From the NCBI RefSeq assembly GCF_000382405.1, contig NZ_KB908262.1:98545-162544 (forward strand): DNA of 64,000 nucleotides, read 5' to 3'. The notes beneath the pieces were generated by a model, which was given only the letters and a program-made list of their open reading frames with translations, was not told the DNA's origin and ran no database searches. Origin of the DNA: Mycobacterium sp. 141. GTDB taxonomy: Bacteria > Actinomycetota > Actinomycetes > Mycobacteriales > Mycobacteriaceae. The position numbers and the translations under genes are program-made. Below are positions 53,940 to 63,811 of this stretch, one piece after another; position 1 is the first letter of the stretch; every line of letters starts with the position of its first letter.

Positions 53940-54953
53940 TTAGAAGATCTGCCAGTCAGACGCACCGTCGGGCTGGTTGTACAGGCCCGTGGAGTTCTTG
54001 ACCACGACCGGATCGCCGCTGCCGAAGTTGTCGTAGAACCACTGCGCGTTCTCCGGGCTCAAGTTGATGCAGCCGTGGCTCACGTTGCGCTTGCCCTGGT
54101 CAGCCACCGACCACGGGGCGCTGTGCACGAACGCACCGCTGTTGTCGATGCGGACCGCGTCCTGCACCGTCAGCTTGTAACCCTCCGGCGACGTATTCGG
54201 CACGCCGTAGGTGGACGAGTCCATGACGATGCTGGGGAACTTCTCCAGCACGTAGTAGGTGCCGTTCTTGGTCTCGTGCTTGCCGTCGGGCTTACCCATC
54301 GATACCGGGAACGTCTTCTCCAGCTTCCCGTTGCGCATGACCTGCATCTGATGGGCCTTGTCGTCGACCGTGGCCACCAGGTAGTCACCGACGCGGAAGC
54401 TGGACTTGGTGCCCGCCGCGTCGATGTTCACCACGGTGTTGGCCGGCCAGAAGTCCTGGGGACGCCAGCGCACCTGGGTGTCGTTGACCCAGTAGAACCG
54501 GCCGGGAACCGGCGGGTTCGACGAGATGTGGATCGCGTCCTCGGCCATCTTGCGGTCGGCGATGGGCCGCTGAAACTGGATGTAGATCGGCTTGGCCACT
54601 CCCACCATCGATCCGTTGACCGGGTTGAAGGTGGGCGGCAGGAACACCGGGTCGCCGGTGTACGGCGTCGGGTTCTGGCCGGCCGGGGTATCGCCGGAGA
54701 TGACCGCGGGGGCTCCGTAGTGGGTGGCCGCCGGTGCAACGGCCGCCGGTTGTGCGCCCGGCGCAAGCGGGTCGGCCGCCGCATTCGCGTCAGGCGCAGG
54801 CAGCACGCCCGGGGGTGGCGGCGGGAAAGCTGGGTCGACGGGCACCGGTGACGAGTCAGGCTCCGCCAGTGCGGACGGGCTCAACACAAGCCCGCCGACC
54901 AATCCCGCGGCCATGAAAACCGTGATCAGTCCACGTTTTGCCGATTTCGGCAT
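53940..54953 (-). CDS. L,D-transpeptidase (YkuD), LdtMt4-type
   Basis: The 337-residue enzyme has a signal peptide (cleavage near residue 30 after ALA), a Pro-rich linker, an Ig-like domain (about 95-180), and a C-terminal YkuD domain. The catalytic motif SHGCINL has C295. It forms 3-3 cross-links between meso-diaminopimelate residues of peptidoglycan, which resist most beta-lactams except carbapenems. The position beside an MFS gene corresponds to Rv0192 of M. tuberculosis. The ATG at 54953 and a 141-bp gap to the MFS gene suggest its own promoter. Confidence 0.92.
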   Translation of the reverse strand: MPKSAKRGLITVFMAAGLVGGLVLSPSALAEPDSSPVPVDPAFPPPPPGVLPAPDANAAADPLAPGAQPAAVAPAATHYGAPAVISGDTPAGQNPTPYTGDPVFLPPTFNPVNGSMVGVAKPIYIQFQRPIADRKMAEDAIHISSNPPVPGRFYWVNDTQVRWRPQDFWPANTVVNIDAAGTKSSFRVGDYLVATVDDKAHQMQVMRNGKLEKTFPVSMGKPDGKHETKNGTYYVLEKFPSIVMDSSTYGVPNTSPEGYKLTVQDAVRIDNSGAFVHSAPWSVADQGKRNVSHGCINLSPENAQWFYDNFGSGDPVVVKNSTGLYNQPDGASDWQIF

Positions 54954-55094
54954 AGGTTACCTCCAGACAGCAGAACTCGTTCCAGTGTCGCACAGCGCAG
55001 AGACCAGCTACTGCTTACAGAGACCGTCACGCCCCGACTCCGGCCGCATCACGGCGCTGAACTGCATTGTCAGTCGTCGCACACGTGTCAGGCG

Positions 55095-56321
55095 TTACTT
55101 CCCGCCGGTCACGCAGGAAACCTTGAAGAGGCCTCGGGTGGCCAGCACTCCGACCATCGCGACGGTGATCAGCGCGGCGGCGGCAGCGATCATGACGGGC
55201 AGGCCGGCGTTGTCGTAGATCATGCCTCCGGCCAGCGAACCGGCCATGATGCCGACCTGGAATGCGGCCACGTAGCGCCCGGACGCCCCGTCCGGATCCT
55301 CGGGCGACGTACGCATCGCCGACGCCTGGAGCATGGGCGGCAATGCCGTCGACGCGGCACCCCACACCACTACGGCAGCCACCCCGACCAGCACCGTCGT
55401 CAGGTCGGCGCCGCCATCGAACGCCAGCGTCGTCAATGCCACCAGGGCGGCGGCCAACGCGGCCAGGCACGCGACCACCGAAGCCTTGGGCCAGTGGTCC
55501 AGGGGCCGGGCCATGGCGGCCATCGCGATGAGCCCGGCGACGCCGTAGCCGGCCAGTAGCCAGGCCAGCTGCGGGCCGTGCACGCCGACCACGTCCCGGA
55601 TGATCACCACGATGAACGTGTAGGCGATGAAGTGCCCGGTGACCCCGATGAACGTCAGCGCCGACAGCGTCATCAGCCGGGTGTTGCGGTGGTGCACCGG
55701 CCGGGCGCGCACGTCGTCGCGGGCCACCGGCATCGGCGGCAACGTCACCAACGCCGCGAGCGTCACCAACGCCGCGGCGGCTGCCAGCACGGCGACGGCC
55801 GACCGCCAGCCCCACAGTTCGCTCATCGCCGCGGTCAGCGGATTGCCCGCGACCAGGGCCAGACCCGTACCGACGTAGACCGCCGCGGTGGCCCGGCCGG
55901 CATGGCTGGGCGGCACCAGCCGCGCGCCGATCGGCGCGATGACCGACCACATCAGGCCGTGTGTCAGCGCGCACAGCACCCGGCCGCCGGCCAGCACCGC
56001 GAAGTTCGGCGCAACAGCCGAAACCGCTTGGGACACAGTCAGACACACCAGCGTCGCAAGCAACGTGCGGCGCCGCGGCCAGTTCGCGGTCAACCGCACC
56101 AGCCCCACCGTGGTGGCCGCGGCGACCAATGCATAGCAGGCCATCAGGCTGCCGACCAGACCTTCGCTGACCCGCAGATCCGCGGCGATCACCGGCAGCG
56201 CGCCGACCGGCAGGATCTCTGCGGTGACGTAGATGAACGCCGAGGCCGCCAGCACCGTGAGCGATACGCCGACGCGGGCAGTCCACGGGCGGGCGGGTGT
56301 CGACGACAACTCGACGGTCAT
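55095..56321 (-). CDS. MFS exporter, Rv0191-type
   Basis: The 408-residue protein has twelve helices and the drug/H+ antiporter-1 features. The helix 2-3 loop has VRLTANWPRRR and helix 5 has a GTGLALVAGNP motif C-like segment, both typical of exporters of the AraJ/chloramphenicol-resistance group. In M. tuberculosis the homologous protein affects chloramphenicol, but the natural substrate is open. The ATG at 56321 is well supported by the helical start. It is divergent from the PPOX-family gene with 64 bp between starts. Confidence 0.85.
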   Translation of the reverse strand: MTVELSSTPARPWTARVGVSLTVLAASAFIYVTAEILPVGALPVIAADLRVSEGLVGSLMACYALVAAATTVGLVRLTANWPRRRTLLATLVCLTVSQAVSAVAPNFAVLAGGRVLCALTHGLMWSVIAPIGARLVPPSHAGRATAAVYVGTGLALVAGNPLTAAMSELWGWRSAVAVLAAAAALVTLAALVTLPPMPVARDDVRARPVHHRNTRLMTLSALTFIGVTGHFIAYTFIVVIIRDVVGVHGPQLAWLLAGYGVAGLIAMAAMARPLDHWPKASVVACLAALAAALVALTTLAFDGGADLTTVLVGVAAVVVWGAASTALPPMLQASAMRTSPEDPDGASGRYVAAFQVGIMAGSLAGGMIYDNAGLPVMIAAAAALITVAMVGVLATRGLFKVSCVTGGK

Positions 56322-56385
56322 GATGGGATGCCACGGTAATGGCTTGGCGTTGCAGTTTCGGCCAACCGAACCGAAAGGATGCGTA

Positions 56386-56775
56386 ATGGTTGCTGTACCG
56401 CAGGGGTTCGAAGACCTGCTCGATCGGCCGTTGTTCGGTCATCTGGCCACCACCCGGCCGGACGGCACGCCTCAGGTGAATCCGATGTGGTTCGACTGGG
56501 ACGGCTCGCGGCTGCGCTTCACCCACACCACCAAACGGCAGAAATACCGCAACGTGACGGCGCATCCCGAGGTCGCGATGTCGATCCACGATCCCGACAA
56601 TCCGTACCGCTACCTGGAGGTCCGGGGTGTGGTCGAGGAGATCGTCCCGGATCCGACGGCGGCGTTCTACCTCAAGCTCAACGACCGCTACAGCGGCTCG
56701 CTGACCGAGGTGCCGCCGGATGCCGCCGACCGCGTGGTCCTCGTGGTCCGTCCGACTCTGTACAGCAAGCACTAG
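56386..56775 (+). CDS. PPOX-class / F420-dependent FMN-binding split-barrel protein
   Basis: The 129-residue protein has the flavin split-barrel fold. The first strand runs into the LATTRPDGTPQVNPMWFDWDG segment, a THTTKRQKYRNV cofactor-phosphate binding loop, and a C-terminal VRPTLYSKH ending. Members in mycobacteria bind F420 or FMN and reduce a wide range of small molecules. AAAGGA lies upstream of the ATG at 56386. The next gene starts 9 bp after the stop on the same strand, so the two form an operon. Confidence 0.85.
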   Translation: MVAVPQGFEDLLDRPLFGHLATTRPDGTPQVNPMWFDWDGSRLRFTHTTKRQKYRNVTAHPEVAMSIHDPDNPYRYLEVRGVVEEIVPDPTAAFYLKLNDRYSGSLTEVPPDAADRVVLVVRPTLYSKH

Positions 56776-56784
56776 GGGCGCGAC

Positions 56785-57084
56785 ATGATTGTCGCCTTCA
56801 GCGTCAGCCCCATGGGTGGTGATGAGTCCGGCGGAGTCGGCGCCGCCGTGGCCGAAGCCGTACGGGTGGTCCGCGAATCAGGCCTGCCCAACGAGACCAA
56901 CGCGATGTTCACCAACGTCGAGGGTGAATGGAACGAGGTCATGGCGGTGGTCAAGCGCGCCGTCGAGGCTGTGGCTGCGGTGTCCCCGCGCGTCAGCCTG
57001 GTGCTCAAGGCCGACATTCGTCCGGGCTACACCGGCCAGCTCACCGCGAAGGTGCAGCGCATCGAGCGCGAACTCGGCAGCTAG
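56785..57084 (+). CDS. MTH1187-family thiamine-binding protein
   Basis: A 99-residue ferredoxin-like-fold protein of the MTH1187/YkoF family, starting with [17 protein letters not shown] and holding the [13 protein letters not shown] strand-turn typical of the family. Members bind thiamine or its pyrimidine and are found as single domains in many actinobacteria. It follows the PPOX-family gene in an operon. Its stop codon overlaps the stop of the convergent CsoR-family gene by two bases (57082-57083). Confidence 0.85.
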   Translation: MIVAFSVSPMGGDESGGVGAAVAEAVRVVRESGLPNETNAMFTNVEGEWNEVMAVVKRAVEAVAAVSPRVSLVLKADIRPGYTGQLTAKVQRIERELGS

Positions 57085-57410
57085 GACCGCACCAGGCGCG
57101 CGATCGCGGCCGACGCCTCGGCGAGTTTGGCCTCGGCCTCGTCCCCACCCTCGGCGACGGCCCGCGTGACACAGTGGCCGAGGTGCTCGTCGAGGAGCCC
57201 CAGCGCCACCGACTGCAGTGCACTGTTGACGGCGCTGATCTGGGTGAGGACGTCGATGCAGTACTTGTCCTCGTCGATCATTTTCGCGATGCCGCGGACC
57301 TGTCCCTCGATCCGGCGCAGCCGTTTGGCGTAGTTCTCCTTCTGGGCCGAGTAACCATGAGCTTGGGGCGGCGTGCCGCCACTTGCCCCAGAACCCTCAG
57401 TCACATCCAT
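57081..57410 (-). CDS. Copper-sensing CsoR/RicR-family repressor
   Basis: The 109-residue helical regulator has the copper-ligand triad C51, H76 and C80 of the CsoR family (CIDVL and HLGHC segments) and a basic [14 protein letters not shown] helix for DNA contact. In mycobacteria the paralogue RicR (Rv0190) controls the copper-protection regulon. Position beside ilvD matches Rv0190, so this is the RicR counterpart rather than CsoR. The ATG at 57410 gives the normal length. A near-ideal operator lies just upstream. Confidence 0.93.
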   Translation of the reverse strand: MDVTEGSGASGGTPPQAHGYSAQKENYAKRLRRIEGQVRGIAKMIDEDKYCIDVLTQISAVNSALQSVALGLLDEHLGHCVTRAVAEGGDEAEAKLAEASAAIARLVRS

Positions 57411-57426
57411 CAGACCAGCATACCGG

Positions 57427-57441
57427 TACCCCTCCGGGGTA
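57427..57441. promoter_or_regulatory. RicR/CsoR operator
   Basis: TACCCCTCCGGGGTA has perfect 6-bp arms (TACCCC and GGGGTA) with a 3-nt centre, the typical CsoR-family pattern. It starts 16 bp upstream of ricR and lies 46 bp from the ilvD ATG, so it may act on both divergent promoters. Confidence 0.8.
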
Positions 57442-57487
57442 TGAATACTGGTTTGGCCGGGAGAAACGGCGCGGGCATACTGCTTGC

Positions 57488-59224
57488 ATGCCCTCAGACT
57501 CATTGTCGAATTCTGGTCTTCGCGCAAGCGGCTCATTGCCGGATATCAAGCCGCGCAGCCGCGACGTCACCGACGGCCTGGAGAAGGCCGCGGCCCGGGG
57601 AATGCTCCGCGCAGTAGGAATGGGCGACGACGACTGGGGCAAACCGCAGATCGGCGTCGGATCGTCGTGGAACGAGATCACGCCCTGCAACATGTCGCTG
57701 CAGCGGCTCGCGCAATCGGTCAAGGACGGCGTGCACGAGGCCGGGGGTTACCCGCTCGAGTTCGGCACGATCTCGGTGTCCGACGGCATCTCGATGGGGC
57801 ACGAAGGCATGCACTTCTCGCTCGTGAGCCGCGAGGTGATCGCCGACAGCGTCGAGACCGTGGTGCAGGCCGAGCGCCTCGACGGCACCGTGCTGCTGGC
57901 CGGCTGCGACAAGTCGATCCCCGGCATGCTCATGGCGGCGGCCCGGCTCGACCTGGCGAGTGTCTTCTTCTACAACGGCTCGATCATGCCCGGCGTCGCC
58001 AAGCTGACCGACGGCACCGAGAAGGAAGTCACCATCATCGACGCCTTCGAGGCGGTCGGCGCGTGCGCGCGTGGGTTGATGTCGCGCGAGGACGTCGACA
58101 TCATCGAACGCGCGATCTGTCCGGGTGAGGGTGCGTGTGGCGGCATGTACACCGCCAACACCATGGCGTCGGCGGCAGAGGCCCTCGGGATGTCGCTGCC
58201 CGGCAGCGCCTCACCGGTTGCCGTGGACAAGCGGCGCGAGGAGTTCGCCCGCAAGTCCGGCCACGCCGTCGTCGAACTGCTGCGGCGCGGAATCACCGCC
58301 CGCGACATCCTGACCAAGGAAGCTTTCGAGAACGCCATCGCGGTGGTCATGGCCTTCGGCGGGTCCACCAATGCGGTGCTGCACCTGCTGGCCATCGCCC
58401 GCGAGGCCGAGGTTGATCTGACCCTGGCCGATTTCACCCGCATCGGCAACAAGGTTCCGCACCTGGCCGACGTGAAACCGTTCGGCAGCCACGTCATGAA
58501 GGACGTCGACGAGATCGGCGGGGTGCCCGTGGTGATGCGTGCGCTGCTGGATGCCGGCCTGCTGCACGGCGATTGCCTGACCATCACCGGCCAGACGATG
58601 GCCGAGAACCTCGCGCACATCGCCCCGCCGGATCCGGACGGCAAGGTGCTGCGCGCTCTTGACAACCCGATCCACCCGACCGGGGGTATCACCATCCTGC
58701 ACGGCTCGCTGGCCCCCGAGGGTGCCGTGGTGAAGTCAGCGGGCTTCGACTCCGATGTGTTCGAGGGCACCGCAAGGGTTTTCGAGCGCGAGCGGGCTGC
58801 CCTGGACGCGCTGGAGGACGGCACCATCACCCACGGCGACGTCGTCGTCATCCGCTACGAGGGCCCCAAGGGCGGACCGGGCATGCGCGAGATGCTGGCC
58901 ATCACGGGCGCGATCAAGGGCGCCGGGCTGGGCAAGGATGTACTGCTGATGACCGACGGCCGGTTCTCGGGCGGGACGACGGGCTTGTGCGTCGGGCACA
59001 TCGCCCCCGAGGCCGTGGACGGCGGGCCGATCGCATTCGTGCGCGACGGTGACCGGATCCGCCTCGACGTGGCCAACGGCACGCTCGACGTGTTGGTCGA
59101 CGACGCCGAATTCGAAGCCCGGAAAGTTGGTTTCGAGCCACTGCCCCCGCGGTACAAGACCGGCGTGCTGGCCAAGTACACCAAGCTGGTGCAGTCTGCC
59201 GCTGTCGGCGCAGTCTGCACATAA
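57488..59224 (+). CDS. ilvD: Dihydroxy-acid dehydratase IlvD
   Basis: The 578-residue enzyme is full length for the family and has the iron-sulfur and metal motifs PCNMS (about 61-65), AGCDKSIPG (about 138-146) and [14 protein letters not shown] (about 214-227). It dehydrates 2,3-dihydroxy-isovalerate and 2,3-dihydroxy-3-methylvalerate in valine, isoleucine and leucine synthesis. Its Fe-S cluster is a known target of copper and nitric oxide damage. The ATG at 57488 is chosen over an in-frame upstream ATG at 57383. It is divergent from ricR and shares its operator region. Confidence 0.95.
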   Translation: MPSDSLSNSGLRASGSLPDIKPRSRDVTDGLEKAAARGMLRAVGMGDDDWGKPQIGVGSSWNEITPCNMSLQRLAQSVKDGVHEAGGYPLEFGTISVSDGISMGHEGMHFSLVSREVIADSVETVVQAERLDGTVLLAGCDKSIPGMLMAAARLDLASVFFYNGSIMPGVAKLTDGTEKEVTIIDAFEAVGACARGLMSREDVDIIERAICPGEGACGGMYTANTMASAAEALGMSLPGSASPVAVDKRREEFARKSGHAVVELLRRGITARDILTKEAFENAIAVVMAFGGSTNAVLHLLAIAREAEVDLTLADFTRIGNKVPHLADVKPFGSHVMKDVDEIGGVPVVMRALLDAGLLHGDCLTITGQTMAENLAHIAPPDPDGKVLRALDNPIHPTGGITILHGSLAPEGAVVKSAGFDSDVFEGTARVFERERAALDALEDGTITHGDVVVIRYEGPKGGPGMREMLAITGAIKGAGLGKDVLLMTDGRFSGGTTGLCVGHIAPEAVDGGPIAFVRDGDRIRLDVANGTLDVLVDDAEFEARKVGFEPLPPRYKTGVLAKYTKLVQSAAVGAVCT

Positions 59225-59228
59225 CCCT

Positions 59229-59304
59229 TTGCACTGCCGAGCGTGCGTGGAATGCCGACGTTTTACGGTGTGCCGGCCGGCAGACGCGCACGCTCGCGGT
59301 GCAA
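59229..59304 (+). repeat. Palindromic intergenic repeat, copy 3
   Basis: A 76-bp imperfect palindrome with about 19-bp arms from TTGCAC to TGCAA and inner ends GAGCGTGCG and CGCACGCTCG. The centre contains TTTTACGGTGTGCCGGCC as in copies at 20004 and 20441. It begins 4 bp after the ilvD stop and could act as terminator for both convergent genes. Confidence 0.75.
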
Positions 59305-59324
59305 GGGCAGGCTACTGGTCCGGC

Positions 59325-59765
59325 TCAGGCGTGCCGCGCATCTGAGCTACGCACGCGCATACCGAGGTACGCCGCGTACAGGCCGAGCACAAAAACCACC
59401 GCCCCGCTGAGCACGTGCGACCAGATCATGCCTGCGGTCGGCCCGCTGACGTAGATCCACGGTGAAATAACCAGCCACACACCGAAGAACGGCAGTGTCC
59501 AAGTCATGCCGTGGCTGCGGTCGAGTGCGCAACCGAAGCACAGGGCCAGAACCCCGACGGTGCCGCCGACGAACAAGTCGTTGGCCGACAGCCGAGTGAA
59601 GCCCTGGTACCCGATGATCCACGGCGACAAGGCGACGTAGAGCGCGGCCATCAACGTCAGGCCGAAGGTCGCCTGTGCAGCCATCGACTCGGCGACGCGG
59701 TCATAACGGGCCCGTAGCGCCAGGATGTCGGGGTGTTGATCGATTGACGAATGGACCGTGGCCAT
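59325..59765 (-). CDS. SPW-repeat membrane protein (Rv0188-type)
   Basis: The 146-residue membrane protein has four helices in two pairs. Each pair has the serine-proline-tryptophan motif that names the family: ALSPWIIGYQG (about residues 46-56) and VISPWIYVSGP (about 101-111). Function is not known; SPW proteins occur in actinobacteria and proteobacteria, often in stress-linked settings. The start ATG at 59765 lies just before a poly-T-rich leader. It is convergent with ilvD through the palindromic repeat. Confidence 0.85.
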   Translation of the reverse strand: MATVHSSIDQHPDILALRARYDRVAESMAAQATFGLTLMAALYVALSPWIIGYQGFTRLSANDLFVGGTVGVLALCFGCALDRSHGMTWTLPFFGVWLVISPWIYVSGPTAGMIWSHVLSGAVVFVLGLYAAYLGMRVRSSDARHA

Positions 59766-59890
59766 CTTTTACCCCTTCCGTTACGCGACAAGGGTTTTCC
59801 GCCCTGCCGCACCCATCCATCACTGACCAGATTACGCGCGTTCGCAATGGTCGGAGCGGGCGAGATTGGCGCGCGGACGGCACGCCGCGA

Positions 59891-62491
59891 CTACCCGCGA
59901 AAGCCGCCCCGCACGATCGCGGCGAGTTCCTCACGTGAGCTCGCTCCTACCCGTTGGCAGGCGCGGTACAGATGGCCCTCCACGCTGCGCACCGACATCA
60001 CGAGGCGCTCGGCGATCTCCCGGTTCGACAGCCCGGCGACGACGAATTCGATGATCTCCCGCTGCCTTTGGGTCAGCGGTTGGCCTGCCGGATGACGCAG
60101 GGCCGGCGTGCATATGCCGCCGCAGTCGGTCGCGAGTTGGCGAGCCACCGCGGCGGCGTAGAGGCCGCGTTTGCCTTGTCCGGAACCACTGAAAGCAACC
60201 GCGGCCTGGGCTGCGGCGTCCGCGGCGGTCACGCGGTCGCCGATCGCCTGGTACCGCGCCGACGCGTCCAGCAGGCCGGGCCCGTTGCCGGCAGCCAGCG
60301 CCGCGGCATGGCGGGCAACGGCATCGGCCAGCGGGAGTGCCAACTCGGCCGCCAGTTCGGTGGCCCGGGCGGCGCCCGAGCTGTCACCCCACTGTGTCGC
60401 CGCCTGCAGGCAGGCGAGTTCATGGGTGGGCTGGCGACGTTCGCGGGCCTGGACGGCGGCGGTGCGGACGAGTCCGACGGCCTCGGTCAACGAGCCGCCC
60501 GCGGCCAGGGCCCAGCCGGTCGCCAGGGAGAGATTGGTCTGCATGAACACGTAGTCGTCGGGTACCCACTGCTTGGCCTGCGCCAACGCCTCGGCCGCCT
60601 GGTCGGCCTGCCCCAACTTGCCATGCGCCTCGGCCAGGCCGAAACAGCTGGCCGGACGCAATCCTGTTGAACCACCGTGTGTTTCGACTCCAGCGAGCGC
60701 CTCGTGCAGCAACCCGACCGCCTCGGCTATCGCGCCACGGGCCAATTCGGCATGGCCGAGCAGGAACGCCAGGTTGGCCTGCGCGAGGCCGGGGAGATCC
60801 CGCGCCGAATCAGCCAATTGCCGGGCGTTGCTCACACATTGGTCGATGCGGCCAGTCAGCCGGCAGGCCCGTGCGTACACCCCGCCGAACCAGAACCGCG
60901 CCGGCGACGACTCGAAGGATGTGATCGCCCGGTCGATCGCATCGGTGGCCACCGCGGTGAGATCGTCGACCTCGCCCAGCGCACCCAGCGCCATCGTCAG
61001 TGCCACTGCCGCGACCATCGCGTGGTAGTCCGTGAGCAGCCCCGATGCGATGGCCGCGCGGGCTTTGTCTCGCGCGGCTTCGCAGTGCCCGAGCACTGCG
61101 TCGACGGCAGCTTGGATCGCCGTGCGGGCCATCCGCTCACTGTCCGACTCCGGGCCGGCGGCCAACTGTTCCAGGATGGCCGCGGCATCGCGGGGGCGGC
61201 CCAGCATGAAGGTCAGGTTGGCGGCGCGCAGCGTCGCCCAATGATGCGCGTCGGGCCGCCCATCCGAACTGATCTGGGCCAGTACGGTTTCCGCCTGGGC
61301 GCCTCGGCCGAGCAGCAGCAGCGACATCGCACGCATCGGCGCGGCCTCGTAGGCGCCACACTCGTCGGCCGCGGCGGCGAACCGGTCCGCGGAATGCGGA
61401 TCCAGCAGCGTCATCGCGGCCCGGGCGGCGTCCAGGTAAAGCTGCGGATCGGGCTTGAGGTCCGAGCTGAGCATCAGCAGCGCGCGCCGTACCGTGGCGT
61501 GCAGATCCCCGTCGGGTTGCGACGACAGACGTTCGACGAGCCGGCCCCGCAACCCGGACAGGTACATCTCACCGGCAGTGGAGCGGCGCAGTTCACCGTA
61601 GAGCGGGTGGGCCAGCCGGGCCTGCAACCGCGACCCGTTGCGTTCGACGGTGACCACCCGCCGCGTCTCGGCGGCCTCCAGATCCCCGCGGCCGACTAGA
61701 TCGCACAGCACGTTGACGTCGAGAGGCTCGCATTGCGACAGCAGGTCGACGACCATGGCCGGGCCGGACGGCAACCGGTCCAGGTGGCTGCCGACCATGT
61801 CGGTGATGCTCTGCGAGACAGCCAGGTCGCCGTCCCATATCCACACCCCGGCCACTTGGCGCAGGCGTTTGCCGTCGATCTGATCTTTGAGCACCTGCTG
61901 CAGATACAGCGCGTTGCCGCCGGTAAGCTTCCAGAACCGTCGCGCGCTGCGGCTGTCGACCGCCCCGTCGAGCGTCGACTCGATGAATGCGCGCGTCGCC
62001 TCCGCCGAGAGCGGCTCCAGGTCCAGCCGGGCCAGCAGGCCGTCCTTCCACAGTGCGGTGACGGCATCGGGGGCGGTGCCGCCGGTCCGGGCGGTGACCA
62101 CCAACCGCACCCCGCGAGTCTGGGCCAGCTGGTGCAGCACGTGGGCGGACAGCTCGTCGAGCAGGTGGGCGTCGTCGAACCCGATGATGCTGCGCCGTTG
62201 GTGTTGTTGGGCGACAAAGGAATCGATCAGCCTACGGACGCTGGGCAGCGGGTCGCACATGTCCTGGCTGATGGCCCCGGTGAAGGCACCCAGAGGCAGC
62301 GAGCGGGCAGATTCGGTGCCGACGAACCAGCTGGTCCGGTCACCGGTGGTGGCGGCCTGGCTGAGCGCCTGACGGGCCAGGGCGGTCTTGCCCACACCTG
62401 CGGGGCCGACGATCATCACCCCGCAATGCTTGCTGCCGTGCAGCACTCGACGGATGGCGCCGAGCTCATCGCTGCGTCCCGTCAGCCTCAT
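59891..62491 (-). CDS. Large LuxR-family ATP-dependent regulator (MalT/LAL type)
   Basis: The 866-residue protein has an N-terminal STAND/AAA-type ATPase with Walker A GPAGVGKT (29-36) and a Walker B-like IIGFDDAHLLDEL segment (about 97-109). A long TPR-like helical region of Ala/Leu-rich repeats follows, and the C-terminal LuxR helix-turn-helix is LTQRQREIIEFVVAGLSNRE with the EGHLYRACQRVG recognition part. Such LAL regulators integrate a ligand sensed by the repeat region. Target genes are unknown; the nearby TetR gene, same strand, lies 139 bp upstream. Confidence 0.88.
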   Translation of the reverse strand: MRLTGRSDELGAIRRVLHGSKHCGVMIVGPAGVGKTALARQALSQAATTGDRTSWFVGTESARSLPLGAFTGAISQDMCDPLPSVRRLIDSFVAQQHQRRSIIGFDDAHLLDELSAHVLHQLAQTRGVRLVVTARTGGTAPDAVTALWKDGLLARLDLEPLSAEATRAFIESTLDGAVDSRSARRFWKLTGGNALYLQQVLKDQIDGKRLRQVAGVWIWDGDLAVSQSITDMVGSHLDRLPSGPAMVVDLLSQCEPLDVNVLCDLVGRGDLEAAETRRVVTVERNGSRLQARLAHPLYGELRRSTAGEMYLSGLRGRLVERLSSQPDGDLHATVRRALLMLSSDLKPDPQLYLDAARAAMTLLDPHSADRFAAAADECGAYEAAPMRAMSLLLLGRGAQAETVLAQISSDGRPDAHHWATLRAANLTFMLGRPRDAAAILEQLAAGPESDSERMARTAIQAAVDAVLGHCEAARDKARAAIASGLLTDYHAMVAAVALTMALGALGEVDDLTAVATDAIDRAITSFESSPARFWFGGVYARACRLTGRIDQCVSNARQLADSARDLPGLAQANLAFLLGHAELARGAIAEAVGLLHEALAGVETHGGSTGLRPASCFGLAEAHGKLGQADQAAEALAQAKQWVPDDYVFMQTNLSLATGWALAAGGSLTEAVGLVRTAAVQARERRQPTHELACLQAATQWGDSSGAARATELAAELALPLADAVARHAAALAAGNGPGLLDASARYQAIGDRVTAADAAAQAAVAFSGSGQGKRGLYAAAVARQLATDCGGICTPALRHPAGQPLTQRQREIIEFVVAGLSNREIAERLVMSVRSVEGHLYRACQRVGASSREELAAIVRGGFRG

Positions 62492-62630
62492 ACCGTCCCT
62501 CGCAAACCGGGTTGCCCGAGGTCAGGATAGGGCGCGAAACGCTCACAGGGACCGTTATCGACCCACCCATTCGATACCGCCGAGCATCTGCGGCGATGAC
62601 GTCTGGCGTCGCCGACGGCTCGTCACCGGG

Positions 62631-63230
62631 TCACCGGGATGGAGTAAGCTCCCGGCGATCGTCGCCTCCGCGTTGCGTTGCCAGCAACCGCTGCGTGCAA
62701 TCCAGGAGCACCTGCTGCAGGTCGGCGTCGCCGACGTCGCTGAGCTTGGGATCGGTTGCGCTGCCGTAGATCCCGGATGCCAGCAGGGAGATGACGATCC
62801 GGGTGGTGATGTCGGGGTCATCGCCGAGCAGCATCACGGTGAGCTGCTCGATGATCTCACCCAGGTCGGCCCGGCTGTTGACCAGATTATCGATGGCCGG
62901 GTCACCGTGGAACACGGCGGTCACCCTGCGGTGGCGTACCGCGAGTTCGACCATGCCGTTGACCGCGACCTCACGTTGCGCGTCGGGTGTCGACATCGTC
63001 TCGGCGAGCCTGACCAACCGGGACAAATCGTCGAACACCGGCTGCACAACGGCCAGGACGATCTCGTCCTTGGAGTGGAACTGGTAGTAGACAGCAGCCT
63101 TGCTGACGCCGAGCCGGTCCGCGATCATCTGCAGGGACGTGCCGTTGACTCCGTGTTCTGCGAATAAAGCGAGCGCGGCTTCCAGCACCCGTTCACGCGC
63201 GAACCCGCGCGGCGCCACGGCCTTCGCCAC
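62631..63230 (-). CDS. TetR-family regulator of the mmpS-mmpL operon
   Basis: The 199-residue protein has an N-terminal helix-turn-helix (SLQMIADRLGVSKAAVYYQF, about residues 32-51, then HSKDEI) and a helical ligand pocket. It corresponds in place to Rv0196. It is divergent from mmpS with a 152-bp gap holding an imperfect palindrome (AACTCAA to TTGAAGTT, 63288-63311). A role as repressor of the MmpS-MmpL exporter is the usual arrangement and is inferred. Its DNA codes the ATG at 63230. Confidence 0.85.
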   Translation of the reverse strand: MAKAVAPRGFARERVLEAALALFAEHGVNGTSLQMIADRLGVSKAAVYYQFHSKDEIVLAVVQPVFDDLSRLVRLAETMSTPDAQREVAVNGMVELAVRHRRVTAVFHGDPAIDNLVNSRADLGEIIEQLTVMLLGDDPDITTRIVISLLASGIYGSATDPKLSDVGDADLQQVLLDCTQRLLATQRGGDDRRELTPSR

Positions 63231-63287
63231 ACTCGTCCCTTCGTCGCCAGGAGCCTACCCAAGGGCGTCTCGCGTCACACCACCAAT

Positions 63288-63311
63288 AACTCAACCGACT
63301 TGATTGAAGTT
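63288..63311. promoter_or_regulatory. Imperfect palindrome in the TetR/mmpS gap, candidate operator
   Basis: AACTCAA and TTGAAGTT lie as inverted arms 9 nt apart, roughly midway between the divergent TetR and mmpS starts. A TATAGG hexamer at about 63320 could be part of the mmpS promoter. Weak symmetry, so only a candidate. Confidence 0.35.
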
Positions 63312-63382
63312 AGCCGACTGTATAGGTTTCACTTGTCGTACGGCAAGGATAGCTGGCCTCGCACCCGAAAGGCTGAGCGGAC

Positions 63383-63811
63383 ATGAAGCTCTTGAGACGG
63401 TTCTGGATTCCGGTGCTCATCGTGGTGGTGGTGGCGATCGGGACGTTCACCGTGATGCGGGTCCGTACCTTCTTCGGGGCCGGTGATGGTTCGGGGGTCG
63501 CCAGCGCGAAAGTCGATGACACCAAGCCGTTCGACCCCAAGGTCGTGGTCTACGAGATCACCGGGGAACCCGGCGCCACCGCCGACATCAACTACCTCGA
63601 CCTCGACGCCCAACCACAGCGCGTCGACGGCGCGGCGCTGCCGTGGACACTGCGCCTGCAGAGCACCGCGCCGTCGGTGTTTCCCAACATCGTGGCCCAA
63701 GGCAACGGTGACACGATCAGCTGCCGGATCACCGTCGACGACGAACTCAAAGATCAACACACCTCCACCGGCGTCAACGCCCAGACTTTCTGCTTGGTGA
63801 AATCTGCATGA
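63383..63811 (+). CDS. MmpS-family membrane protein
   Basis: The 142-residue protein has one N-terminal transmembrane helix (about 9-28), then an extracytoplasmic beta-sandwich domain with the family pattern [19 protein letters not shown] and [15 protein letters not shown], and a C-terminal cysteine pair as in MmpS4/MmpS5. MmpS proteins work with MmpL partners in siderophore or lipid export. Its stop overlaps the mmpL start (ATGA). The TetR gene upstream is divergent. The exact subfamily (MmpS3, S4 or S5) cannot be told. Confidence 0.9.
   Translation: MKLLRRFWIPVLIVVVVAIGTFTVMRVRTFFGAGDGSGVASAKVDDTKPFDPKVVVYEITGEPGATADINYLDLDAQPQRVDGAALPWTLRLQSTAPSVFPNIVAQGNGDTISCRITVDDELKDQHTSTGVNAQTFCLVKSA

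Noticed and set aside
55027..56772. A long minus-strand frame running through the MFS gene in another register
   Set aside because: The MFS reading frame has clear transmembrane helices and family motifs; the other register is Arg/Gly-rich shadow.
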